A stretch of 26,643 bases of DNA from 66-474 sp051954935 (GTDB taxonomy: Bacteria > Pseudomonadota > Gammaproteobacteria > Xanthomonadales > Rhodanobacteraceae), in the NCBI GenBank assembly GCA_051954935.1, contig JBQCHG010000064.1, forward strand, positions 1-26,643, written 5' to 3'. The position numbers and the translations under genes are program-made. A model generated the notes under the pieces. The model searched no databases. It was not told the DNA's origin and worked only from the letters and a program-made list of their open reading frames with translations. Of the stretch, positions 1 through 6,901 are shown piece by piece (the first letter of the stretch is position 1; the number at the start of each line of letters is the position of its first letter).

Positions 1-1
1 G

Positions 2-406
2 GTGATGCTGATCGTCAACGTGGCCAGCAAGTGCGGGTTCACGCCGCAGTACACCGGGCTGGAAGCGTTGTATCGCGCGCACAAGGATCAGGGATTCACG
101 ATCCTCGGTTTCCCTTGCGACCAGTTCGGGCACCAGGAACCGGGCGATGCCGAAACCATCCGCACCTTCTGCTCGACCGATTACGAGGTTAGCTTTCCAC
201 TGTTTGCCAAGGTCGAAGTCAACGGCGCGCACGCGCATCCGCTCTACAAATACCTGAAGCACGAAGCGCCCGGCCTGCTCGGCTCGGAGGCGATCAAATG
301 GAACTTCACCAAGTTCCTGATTGACCGAGAAGGGAACGTGGTGCGGCGCTACGCGCCGGCCGACACGCCGGAGAAGATCGGGAAGGATCTCATCGCGCTG
401 TTGTAG
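2..406 (+). CDS. Glutathione peroxidase, 5'-truncated by the window edge
   Basis: This is a thiol peroxidase of the glutathione peroxidase family, which reduces hydrogen peroxide or organic hydroperoxides with glutathione or thioredoxin. The frame is already open at the window edge, so roughly the first 25-30 residues of a protein of about 160 are missing. The visible part starts at the first beta strand and has the catalytic-site signature NVASKCGFTPQY with cysteine rather than selenocysteine. It also has the GFPCDQFGHQEPG block carrying the catalytic glutamine, and the late IKWNFTKFLI block carrying the tryptophan and asparagine of the tetrad. The gene ends with TAG inside a GTAG-headed hairpin (see the REP-like entry) and converges on dnaG. 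The family call is secure; the true substrate and electron donor cannot be read from sequence. Confidence 0.93.
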   Translation: MMLIVNVASKCGFTPQYTGLEALYRAHKDQGFTILGFPCDQFGHQEPGDAETIRTFCSTDYEVSFPLFAKVEVNGAHAHPLYKYLKHEAPGLLGSEAIKWNFTKFLIDREGNVVRRYAPADTPEKIGKDLIALL

Positions 407-422
407 GAGCCTGCGTGCAGGC
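403..422. repeat. REP-like element at the gpx stop codon
   Basis: The TAG stop of the peroxidase gene lies in GTAGGAGC, directly followed by the arms GCCTGC (409-414) and GCAGGC (417-422). A GTAG head followed by a short GC-rich palindrome is the general layout of REP sequences mobilised by RAYT-type TnpA proteins in pseudomonads and xanthomonads. A T-run at 430-433 follows, so the hairpin may also help end transcription between the convergent genes. Only one copy is visible, so the repeat assignment is inferred. Confidence 0.45.
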
Positions 423-484
423 GGCCGGCTTTTCACCTCTGCCCTTCGTGGAAGAGGCCCGCGCGCGGCGCGGCGGGAGAGGGC

Positions 485-2224
485 TCAAGCGCCGATTTGG
501 ACCTTCCTCGCCAGCAACTCCCTCAATTCGTTTTTCTCTGCTGTATTCAGCGCGCTTTCGGTTTGCTTGCGGATCAGCGCGTCGAGCCGTTGCTGCACGG
601 TCTGTTCGGAAAGTTTGCGCAAGGCGTCGGCGAATTCCTCGCGCAGCGTTTCCGGTTCGCCGGGAAACTCCGTCATCGCCAGCTTCTGCAGGGCATTAGA
701 TTCCGGCCGGCTCGCGAAGTGTTCGAGGATGGCCGCCGTATTGATCTCCGGCCGCGCGCGTGCCAGATCGAGCAACTCGAGGAGAAGCGGAACGCCGGGT
801 TTGTCGAGCATGGCGAACGCATAGGGGGCCTGCGCTTCGCTCGCCAGCGAAGGTTCGGCGAGCAGCATCGCGATCGCGCTGCGCACCAGCGTACGTCGTG
901 GCGTGTTGTCGGCACCTGCCGCGCTGCGCGCGGGGGCGCGCGTGGGTGCAGCGGGTGCCGCCGTGCCGGAATTCAGGCCGGTGCGCTTTTCCAGCTCCGC
1001 ATACATCAGGTCGCGGAAGGCGCCGTCCGGAAGCTTCGCGAGCAGCGGCTTGGCGTGTTCGGCCAGCCGTGCGCGGCCATCCAGCGTGGCCACGTTCACG
1101 TCGCGCGACAGTTCCGAATAGAAGTATTCCGACAGCGGCATCGCCTGCTTGATGCGGGCTTCGAAACCGGCGCGCCCTTCCTTGCGAACGAGCGTGTCCG
1201 GATCCTCGCCCTCCGGCAGGAACAGGAAGAACGCCTGGCGGCCATCGCGCATGCGCGGCAGCACCGATTCCAGGGCGCGCCATGCGGCAGAACGCCCGGC
1301 GCGATCACCGTCGAAGCAGAACACCACGTCCGGCGCGGCGCGGAACAGCAGCTCCGCGTGTTCGTTGGTGGTGGAAGTACCGAGCGTGGCGACGGCTTGC
1401 GTGATGCCGGCCTGATGCAGCGCGATCACGTCCATGTAGCCTTCCACCACCAGCAACCTTTCCAGCTTGCTGTTGGCCTGCCGCACCTGCCACAGCGCGA
1501 ACAGTTCGCGGCCCTTGTGGAACAGCGGGGTTTCCGGGGAGTTCAGATATTTTGGCGACTGCTCGGAACTCAGCACCCGGCCTCCGAACGCGATCACCCT
1601 TCCGCGCCGGTCCAGGATCGGGAACATCAGCCGCTCGCGGAAGCGATCGTATTTGGTGCCGCGTTCGCCGCTCGACAACATGCCGGCCTGGTCCAGCAAT
1701 TTCAGCCGATGCTCGTTGGTGCCGAGCGCGCGTTTCACGCCATCCCAGCCGCCCGGTGCCCAGCCGATCCGGAACCGCGCGACGGTTTCCGCATCCAGCC
1801 CGCGCCTGTCGCAATACGCGCGCGCGGGTTCGCTCTTGCCGAGTTCCTTCTGGTAGAAACTCGCAGCGGCATCCAGCAGCGCGTAAAGATCGGTCTTGTC
1901 CTCGCGCGGGCGATCGTCGCCGCCTTCGTGCGGCACTTTCAGTCCGACCGATTGCGCCAGTTCCTCGATCGCGTCCGGGAATTCCAGCCGCTCGTAATCC
2001 ATCAGGAATTTGATCGCGCTGCCGTGCGCGCCGCAGCCGAAGCAGTGGAAGAACTGCTTGGTCGGGCTGACGTAGAACGAGGGTGAACGTTCGTCGTGGA
2101 AGGGGCAGCGCGCGGTCCATTCGCGCCCGGCCTTCTTCAGCGGCACGCGCCGCTCGACCACCTCGACGATGTCGACGCGGGCCAGCAGTTCGTCAATGAA
2201 GCGTTCGGGGATGCGGCCTGGCAT
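485..2224 (-). CDS. dnaG: DNA primase DnaG
   Basis: This primase makes the short RNA primers for chromosome replication and works with the DnaB helicase at the fork. The protein has 579 residues, close to the E. coli length. The N-terminal CHC2 zinc finger is intact (C40, H43, C61, C64), with the ARCPFHDERSPSF block around it. The TOPRIM core follows, with the acidic EGYMDV motif at 261-266, FDGDRAG at 304-310 and EDPD at 340-343, which together bind the catalytic metals. Residues from about 440 form the helical DnaB-binding domain, after an Ala/Pro-rich linker at about 420-440. The ATG at 2224 gives the canonical N-terminus (PGRIPERFIDELLARVDIVEV). There is no clear ribosome binding site, and the start codon sits inside a strong inverted repeat. 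The usual neighbours rpsU and rpoD are not adjacent; a UPF0391 gene lies 45 nt upstream. Confidence 0.98.
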   Translation of the reverse strand: MPGRIPERFIDELLARVDIVEVVERRVPLKKAGREWTARCPFHDERSPSFYVSPTKQFFHCFGCGAHGSAIKFLMDYERLEFPDAIEELAQSVGLKVPHEGGDDRPREDKTDLYALLDAAASFYQKELGKSEPARAYCDRRGLDAETVARFRIGWAPGGWDGVKRALGTNEHRLKLLDQAGMLSSGERGTKYDRFRERLMFPILDRRGRVIAFGGRVLSSEQSPKYLNSPETPLFHKGRELFALWQVRQANSKLERLLVVEGYMDVIALHQAGITQAVATLGTSTTNEHAELLFRAAPDVVFCFDGDRAGRSAAWRALESVLPRMRDGRQAFFLFLPEGEDPDTLVRKEGRAGFEARIKQAMPLSEYFYSELSRDVNVATLDGRARLAEHAKPLLAKLPDGAFRDLMYAELEKRTGLNSGTAAPAAPTRAPARSAAGADNTPRRTLVRSAIAMLLAEPSLASEAQAPYAFAMLDKPGVPLLLELLDLARARPEINTAAILEHFASRPESNALQKLAMTEFPGEPETLREEFADALRKLSEQTVQQRLDALIRKQTESALNTAEKNELRELLARKVQIGA

Positions 2225-2250
2225 GGCCGGTTAGTTTAGCCGGCCATGCC
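2220..2250. promoter_or_regulatory. 11-bp perfect inverted repeat over the dnaG start codon
   Basis: Arms GGCATGGCCGG (2220-2230) and CCGGCCATGCC (2240-2250) are perfect inverted complements around a 9-nt AT-rich loop. In the dnaG sense strand the second arm contains the ATG (2224-2222). An RNA covering both arms would therefore bury the start codon in a stem. The loop on that strand contains TAAACT (2238-2233), a possible -10 element that would start a nearly leaderless transcript. In that case the repeat would act as DNA, for example as an operator. Confidence 0.5.
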
Positions 2251-2269
2251 AGGGCAGGGTTCGCGCCCG

Positions 2270-2452
2270 CTACGTGGCCCAGTGGAACACGCCCACTATC
2301 GCGAGGATCACGAGGATGAACAGGATCAGGAAGATCACGAAGAGGATCTTCGCGAGGGTTGCGGCCACGCCTTCAATGCGGGTGAAACCCAGACCGCCCG
2401 CAATCAGCGCAATGATGGCGCAGATGACGGCCCACCACAGCAGATGACCCAT
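2270..2452 (-). CDS. Small UPF0391 (DUF1328)-type membrane protein
   Basis: This is a 60-residue, very hydrophobic protein with two predicted membrane helices, at about residues 3-22 and 31-55. They are separated by the GGLGFTRIEGVAATLAKI segment typical of the UPF0391/DUF1328 family (E. coli YtjA-like). The family's function is unknown; members are often linked to stress in the envelope. The start was chosen at 2452 because AAGGAG (2464-2459) lies 6 nt upstream of this ATG. A longer reading with 12 more polar residues would place that ribosome binding site inside the gene. It lies between the desaturase gene, 78 nt upstream, and dnaG, 45 nt downstream, all on the same strand. Confidence 0.82.
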   Translation of the reverse strand: MGHLLWWAVICAIIALIAGGLGFTRIEGVAATLAKILFVIFLILFILVILAIVGVFHWAT

Positions 2453-2530
2453 GACACGCTCCTTGTCGGGGCGTCCCGTTGGACGCACGCAAATTGTGAA
2501 CTGTCGATGTGTAAAGCGGGTGTGTGTGCG

Positions 2531-3442
2531 TCAGCCCGCGCGCTGGGGTTCAGGAGGGCGCGTATAAGCCGGTGGCGCGCGGTCCAGGAAGCCGAGGCCG
2601 TGGCAATACGGCATCACGTGTACGCCCTTGACGCGCTGCTCTTCGCGGATCGAATCGCGCAACTCGACCATCTTCGTCCAGTGCACCTTGGGCCGGTAGT
2701 GGTGCTCGGCGTGGAAGCCGTTGTAGAGCCAGGTCCAGTTGTAGAACTTGTTGTAGGTGCTGACCCCCCAGGCGATCGGCTGGTCCGGGTTGCCCTTGTA
2801 GTGTTCGTAATAGCCGTTCAGCGACGACAGCGAATGGCCAAGGTAGTAGAACGGCACCATGATCAGGAATGCGCGCCAGTCGTAGACCAGGCAGGCGAGG
2901 TAGATTACGACGACCGTCGCGATCTCGATGCGGATCCAGCGCGCCAGGCGCGGCCATTTGCCCTTCACCCGCGTGTAGCACTCGCCGATGTCATCGCGGA
3001 AGTACGAGTAGAACGTGTACGTCCACGGGCTCTCTGGCTTGCCGTCCTTGCCGTGCCGGTAGATCGAGAGCGGATCGATCGTGGTGCCGTTGGCGCCGAT
3101 GCGGTCCATGTTGCCGACGTGATGGCGCAGATGGACGTGCTTGTAGAACTCCTGGCTGAAACCGATCGAGAGCGAGAACAGGAAGCTGAAGAACCGGTTC
3201 AGCGGCTCCCACACGAAGAACGGGTTGTGGATGAAATTGTGGCTGGTCGAATTGATCGCCCAGGAGATCGAAATGGAATACAGCAGCGCGCAGGGAATCC
3301 ACACCGCCCACGGCGTATGGTGGAAGCCAAAAAACAGCCACGCGACGAACGCGGCATGGCCGAGCACCATCAGCATCGGGATCGCGTCCCATCCGGTGTA
3401 GGCGAAAAATCGGTGTTGCGGTCTGGATGTAGCTGTGTTCAT
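2531..3442 (-). CDS. Membrane-bound fatty acid desaturase family protein
   Basis: This is an integral-membrane di-iron oxygenase of the fatty acid desaturase/hydroxylase superfamily. It probably introduces a double bond or hydroxyl group into an acyl chain of a membrane lipid. The protein has 303 residues. The iron-binding histidine clusters are all present: HNFIH at 68-72, HLRHH at 104-108 and HAEHH at 244-248, with an extra YYEHY at 211-215. Hydrophobic segments at about 18-40, 48-63, 82-97, 172-188 and 190-208 give the expected membrane hairpins. No ribosome binding site is visible before the ATG at 3442, but a 9-bp inverted repeat lies 12 nt upstream and is a likely operator. The substrate (acyl-lipid, acyl-ACP or a carotenoid/sterol-type molecule) cannot be decided here. 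Confidence 0.87.
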   Translation of the reverse strand: MNTATSRPQHRFFAYTGWDAIPMLMVLGHAAFVAWLFFGFHHTPWAVWIPCALLYSISISWAINSTSHNFIHNPFFVWEPLNRFFSFLFSLSIGFSQEFYKHVHLRHHVGNMDRIGANGTTIDPLSIYRHGKDGKPESPWTYTFYSYFRDDIGECYTRVKGKWPRLARWIRIEIATVVVIYLACLVYDWRAFLIMVPFYYLGHSLSSLNGYYEHYKGNPDQPIAWGVSTYNKFYNWTWLYNGFHAEHHYRPKVHWTKMVELRDSIREEQRVKGVHVMPYCHGLGFLDRAPPAYTRPPEPQRAG

Positions 3443-3454
3443 CGGAAAGGGGGC

Positions 3455-3478
3455 AATGACGCAAATGGCTGCGTCATT
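3455..3478. promoter_or_regulatory. Inverted repeat AATGACGCA-N6-TGCGTCATT, candidate operator
   Basis: Two perfect 9-bp arms (3455-3463 and 3470-3478) flank a 6-nt spacer. The repeat lies just upstream of the desaturase start (3442, minus strand) in the region it shares with the divergent efflux operon. The symmetry and size fit a dimeric repressor site such as TetR or GntR type. A short T-run follows on the plus strand, but a terminator is less likely because no gene ends here. Confidence 0.5.
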
Positions 3479-3499
3479 TTAGGAGGTTTGGCGAGCGGC

Positions 3500-3568
3500 T
3501 GCGCAAAGCGTGCGCAAAGCCGATGGCGCTAGGTTGCCGGCGCGGGCTTTCCGCGGGCTTTCGCCGGC
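3500..3568. repeat. Two 11-bp tandem duplications in the divergent intergenic region
   Basis: TGCGCAAAG occurs at 3500-3508 and 3511-3519, and CGCGGGCTTTC occurs at 3541-3551 and 3552-3562. Each pair has an 11-bp period, close to one helical turn. The second pair is enclosed by the inverted repeat GCCGGCG (3536-3542) and CGCCGGC (3562-3568). The block lies between the desaturase and efflux promoters and may hold regulator sites. Confidence 0.4.
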
Positions 3569-3610
3569 GTTGCCATGCCCGCACTGTTCAGCCGTTACAC
3601 TGCCGCGGAT

Positions 3611-5047
3611 ATGAGCCGGTTTCGTCTCCAGCATCATCGAATCGTGCGCCTGCTGCTCGCGATGGCATGCAGCGGTGCGCTGGCTGCCTGCGCCACGGTG
3701 AAAGTGCCGCCCTTGCCGCGCGGCGATCTGCCTTCCGCCTGGCGCAATGCCCCGCCGGGCGTGGCCGCGCCCGCACCGGACCTGCGCGGCTGGTGGAAAA
3801 CGTTCGACGATCCGCAGCTGAACGCGCTGGTGGATCGGGCCCTGAACGACAATCTCGACGTGCAGCAGGCGGCCCTGCGTCTGCGCGCGGCACGCGCGCT
3901 GGAGCGCAAGTCGGGCACCGAGTTCCTGCCCAGGCTCTCGTTCCAGACCATCGAGGAGCCGAACCCGCAGAACACCGCGAGCTATTTCCAGGCCGGCTTT
4001 GATTCCACCTGGGAATTCGGGCTGTTCGGCCGCGCCGAGGCCACGCGGCACATCGCGGCGGCGGAGGTCGGCGCCGCGGCCGAAGAGCTGCAATCGGCGC
4101 GCGTGTCGCTGGTCGCCGAAGTGGTCCGTGCGTACCTGCAACTGCGCGGGGCGCAGCGCAGCGAGGCGCTGCTCGAATTCGCGGCGCAATCCACGCAGGA
4201 GAAACTGCGCCTGCTGCGCGTGCGCGAACGTCTCCGGCTGGCATCCGCGCTCGAAGTGGATCATGCGATCGCCGACGATGCCGCCGCGCAGGAGCAACTC
4301 GTCAAGCCGCGCTTCGCGATCACCCAGAATGCGCAGACATTGGCGCTGCTGTTGGGTCGCAGCGAGCCCGATCCGGCCTGGCTGCGGCCCGCACCGCTGC
4401 CGCGGCTGGCCGCAACGGGATTCGATTCGGTGCCCGCCAACCTGCTGCGCACGCGTCCGGAAATCCGCACCGCCGAAGCAAATGTGCTGAAGGCCGCCGG
4501 CCAACTCGGGATCGCGCAAGCCGACCTGTATCCACACATCGCGCTGGGCAGTTCGCTCACCTTTGCGGCCCTGGTCAAGGGGCAGACGCGCCTCGGCGAT
4601 GTCAACGACACGTTTGCGATCGGACCGATCATTGACATTCCGTTGTTCGACTGGGGCGAGCGCCGTGCAGTGCGCGACGCTCGCGATGCACAGCTGCAGG
4701 CCGCGCTGCTGGCGTACCGCCAGGCCGTGTTGCAGGGCGCTGCCGACGTCGAAAACGCGCTGGCCGCGCTGCATGCGCAGGACCAGCGGGTCACCCAGAC
4801 GCGGAAGGCGGCGGAAGCGCTGCAAAGCGGCGCGCGGATGACCCGCAAGCTGCGCCAGCTCGGGCAGGCCGACGGCCTGGATCTCGCGGACGCGCAGGCC
4901 GCGCTTTCCAAGGCACAGCTGGATGCGGAACAGGCCCGCGAGGAACAGGACATCGCCTTCGTTGCGCTCTACAAGGCACTCGGTGGCGCGCCGCTGCCGG
5001 CGGACAACGAGGCGCCAGGCGCGACCCCGGCCGCAGGTACGCATTGA
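3611..5047 (+). CDS. NodT-type outer-membrane efflux channel lipoprotein
   Basis: This is a TolC-like trimeric outer-membrane channel subunit of the NodT lipoprotein family, the exit duct of a tripartite pump. The ATG at 3611 gives a clean lipoprotein signal: a basic N-terminus, a hydrophobic core and the lipobox LAAC with the lipidated cysteine at residue 27. An upstream ATG at 3575 would add 12 residues and fits less well. The mature protein (478 residues with signal) has the two repeated OEP domains. The family sequence WWKTFDDPQLNALVDRAL follows the signal region, and a second repeat starts after RTRPEIRTAEANVLKAAGQL. Its stop codon TGA overlaps the ATG of the permease by one base, so it is the first gene of a coupled operon. 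TACACT (3596-3601) is a possible -10 element close to the start. The transported compound is unknown. Confidence 0.92.
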   Translation: MSRFRLQHHRIVRLLLAMACSGALAACATVKVPPLPRGDLPSAWRNAPPGVAAPAPDLRGWWKTFDDPQLNALVDRALNDNLDVQQAALRLRAARALERKSGTEFLPRLSFQTIEEPNPQNTASYFQAGFDSTWEFGLFGRAEATRHIAAAEVGAAAEELQSARVSLVAEVVRAYLQLRGAQRSEALLEFAAQSTQEKLRLLRVRERLRLASALEVDHAIADDAAAQEQLVKPRFAITQNAQTLALLLGRSEPDPAWLRPAPLPRLAATGFDSVPANLLRTRPEIRTAEANVLKAAGQLGIAQADLYPHIALGSSLTFAALVKGQTRLGDVNDTFAIGPIIDIPLFDWGERRAVRDARDAQLQAALLAYRQAVLQGAADVENALAALHAQDQRVTQTRKAAEALQSGARMTRKLRQLGQADGLDLADAQAALSKAQLDAEQAREEQDIAFVALYKALGGAPLPADNEAPGATPAAGTH

Positions 5048-6177
5048 TGGTGCCACTCGCCCGCAAGACGCTGATCCACGAATGGCGACGGTTCCTGCCA
5101 TCCGGACTGGCGGTGGCGTTCTCCGGCCTGCTGCTGCTGATGCAGGCGGCACTGGTATTCGGCATCTTCGGTTCGGCGGCGGTGTACATCAACACCTCGG
5201 ATGCGGACCTGTGGGCCGGTTATCCGGGCACGCAGAGCATCGAACTGGGGCGGCCGATCGCGCCGCGCACCGAAGCGGAGCTGCTGAGCGATCCGGCGGT
5301 GCAGCGCGTGGAGCCGTTCGCCTGGATCGATGGCGACTGGCGCGGTCCGGCGAACAAGGGAGGTGTGTCGGTGTTCGTTTCCGGCATCGATCCGCGCCCG
5401 GACGGGATGATGTTCGCGAAGGTGCTCACGCCGCAGCAGCGCGCGCTGTTGAACGAGCCGGGTGGCGTGATCGTGGATGCGGCCGACCTTTCCAAGCTCG
5501 GGGTGCAGATCGGCGCACAGGCGCTGATCAACGGACAACTGGTACGCATCGTCGGGGTGGGCCACGGCCTGCGCGCGCGGGGCGGCGTCAACGTGATTGC
5601 TTCGCTCAACACCGCGCGCGCGCTCGACAACGACACCGGGGGCAGCGAGGTGGCTTACTACGTCGCCAAGTTGAAAGCGGATGCCGATGCGAACGCAGTG
5701 GCCGCGCGATTGAACGCCGATGCGCCACGCCACAGCTACGCGGTGTGGACGGCCGCCGATTTCGCGCGCCGCGCAGTGCTCTACTGGATGTTCGAAACCG
5801 GCGCGGGACTGGGGGTGATGTTCCTCGCCGCGGTGGTGTTCGCAGTCGGTGCGGTGATCACCAGCCAGACGTTGATGGCCGCGGTCGCGGGTTCGGTACG
5901 CGAATACGCGACACTGCATGCGCTCGGCGTGGGCTTCGGTGCGCTGCGTGCGGTGGTGCTGGAACAGGCCGCCTGGATCGGCCTGTTCGGACTGCTCGTC
6001 GGCGGCGCGTTCAGCGCGATCCTGATCTTCCTGGCGCGCGGGCAGGACGTGCCGGTGAATCTTGGCATCAGCACGGCGCTGGTCTGTGCGGCGCTGGTGA
6101 TGGCGATCGCGCTGGTGTCGGGCATCGCGTCGCTGCGCGTATTGCGCCACGCCGATCCCGCGTTGCTGCTGCGGTGA
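5047..6177 (+). CDS. ABC transporter permease, MacB/DevC-type FtsX domain
   Basis: This inner-membrane permease belongs to the MacB/LolC/DevC class, in which a long periplasmic domain moves substrate from the periplasm to an outer-membrane channel. The 376-residue protein has one membrane helix at about 18-45, a periplasmic domain at about 46-255, and three C-terminal helices at about 262-290, 308-333 and 340-362. The last three form the FtsX-like core. The ATG at 5047 shares its first base with the TGA of the upstream channel gene; a TTG three bases earlier is less likely. It lacks a fused ATPase, so the next gene must supply the motor. The small size and 3+1 helix plan resemble DevC more than the fused MacB. 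Confidence 0.87.
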   Translation: MVPLARKTLIHEWRRFLPSGLAVAFSGLLLLMQAALVFGIFGSAAVYINTSDADLWAGYPGTQSIELGRPIAPRTEAELLSDPAVQRVEPFAWIDGDWRGPANKGGVSVFVSGIDPRPDGMMFAKVLTPQQRALLNEPGGVIVDAADLSKLGVQIGAQALINGQLVRIVGVGHGLRARGGVNVIASLNTARALDNDTGGSEVAYYVAKLKADADANAVAARLNADAPRHSYAVWTAADFARRAVLYWMFETGAGLGVMFLAAVVFAVGAVITSQTLMAAVAGSVREYATLHALGVGFGALRAVVLEQAAWIGLFGLLVGGAFSAILIFLARGQDVPVNLGISTALVCAALVMAIALVSGIASLRVLRHADPALLLR

Positions 6178-6181
6178 GCGC

Positions 6182-6901
6182 ATGCATGCACTGACCGCCA
6201 CCGATCTGCGCATGGGCTTCACCAGCGGCAAGCTCCGCACGGAAATCCTGCGCGGGCTGTCGCTGGAGATCGATGCCGGGCAACTGACCCTGATCTCCGG
6301 CCCTTCCGGCTGCGGCAAGAGCACGTTGCTGTCCATCCTGTCGGGCTTGCAGCGGCCGGATGCCGGGCGCGTGATCGCGTTGGGCGAGGATCTGTGGCGC
6401 GGCGACACGCGCACGCTGGATCGCTTTCGCCTGCAGCATACCGGCTTCGTGTTCCAGGGCTTCAACCTGTTCCCTGCATTGACCGCGCTGGAGCAGGTGA
6501 TGCTGCCGCTCGGGTATCTGGGCATCAGCGATACCCAGGCCGCCGAGCGCGGACACGCCGCGCTGGAAGAAGTGGGGCTTGGGCCGCGCGTGCATCTGCG
6601 TCCGACCGAATTGTCCGGTGGCGAGAAGCAGCGCGTGGCGATCGCGCGCGCCCTGGTGAAGCAGCCGCAACTGCTGTTCGCCGATGAACCCACCAGTGCG
6701 CTGGATGCCGCCAATGGCCAGATCGTGATAGACACGCTCCGGCGGATCGCGCACACGCACGGCACCACCGTGCTGTGCGTCAGCCATGATCCGCGGCTGG
6801 TGACGCACGCGGACCGTGTGCTGGAAATGGAAGATGGCGCGATACTGAGCGATCGGCGCCTGCCTTCCGGACCTTCGAATAGCTTGGAGATGCGATCGTG
6901 A
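6182..6901 (+). CDS. ABC transporter ATP-binding protein, MacB/LolD-like
   Basis: This cytoplasmic ATPase drives the adjacent permease. All nucleotide-binding motifs are intact in 239 residues: Walker A GPSGCGKST at 40-48, the Q-loop glutamine at 92, the signature LSGGE at 144-148, Walker B LLFADEP at 164-170 with the catalytic glutamate, the D-loop SALD, and the switch histidine H202 in VSHD. The sequence fits the LolD/MacB/DevA branch of exporters. Only 4 nt separate it from the permease stop. Its own TGA overlaps the GTG start of the membrane fusion gene in GTGA, so the four genes are translationally coupled. Confidence 0.95.
   Translation: MHALTATDLRMGFTSGKLRTEILRGLSLEIDAGQLTLISGPSGCGKSTLLSILSGLQRPDAGRVIALGEDLWRGDTRTLDRFRLQHTGFVFQGFNLFPALTALEQVMLPLGYLGISDTQAAERGHAALEEVGLGPRVHLRPTELSGGEKQRVAIARALVKQPQLLFADEPTSALDAANGQIVIDTLRRIAHTHGTTVLCVSHDPRLVTHADRVLEMEDGAILSDRRLPSGPSNSLEMRS

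Noticed and set aside
497..2086. A 529-codon plus-strand frame opposite dnaG
   Set aside because: It covers the conserved primase domains in antisense and has no recognisable features.
2246..3532. A 428-codon plus-strand frame opposite the desaturase and UPF0391 genes
   Set aside because: The opposite strand has all three histidine clusters and a good ribosome binding site, while this frame has only low-complexity charged sequence.
3575..3610. Upstream ATG for the channel lipoprotein
   Set aside because: It would put 12 extra residues before the signal peptide; the ATG at 3611 gives a normal lipoprotein signal.
3479..5152. A 557-codon minus-strand frame opposite the channel lipoprotein gene
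   Set aside because: It is antisense to a complete NodT-type gene; the composition is Arg/Gln-rich without domains.
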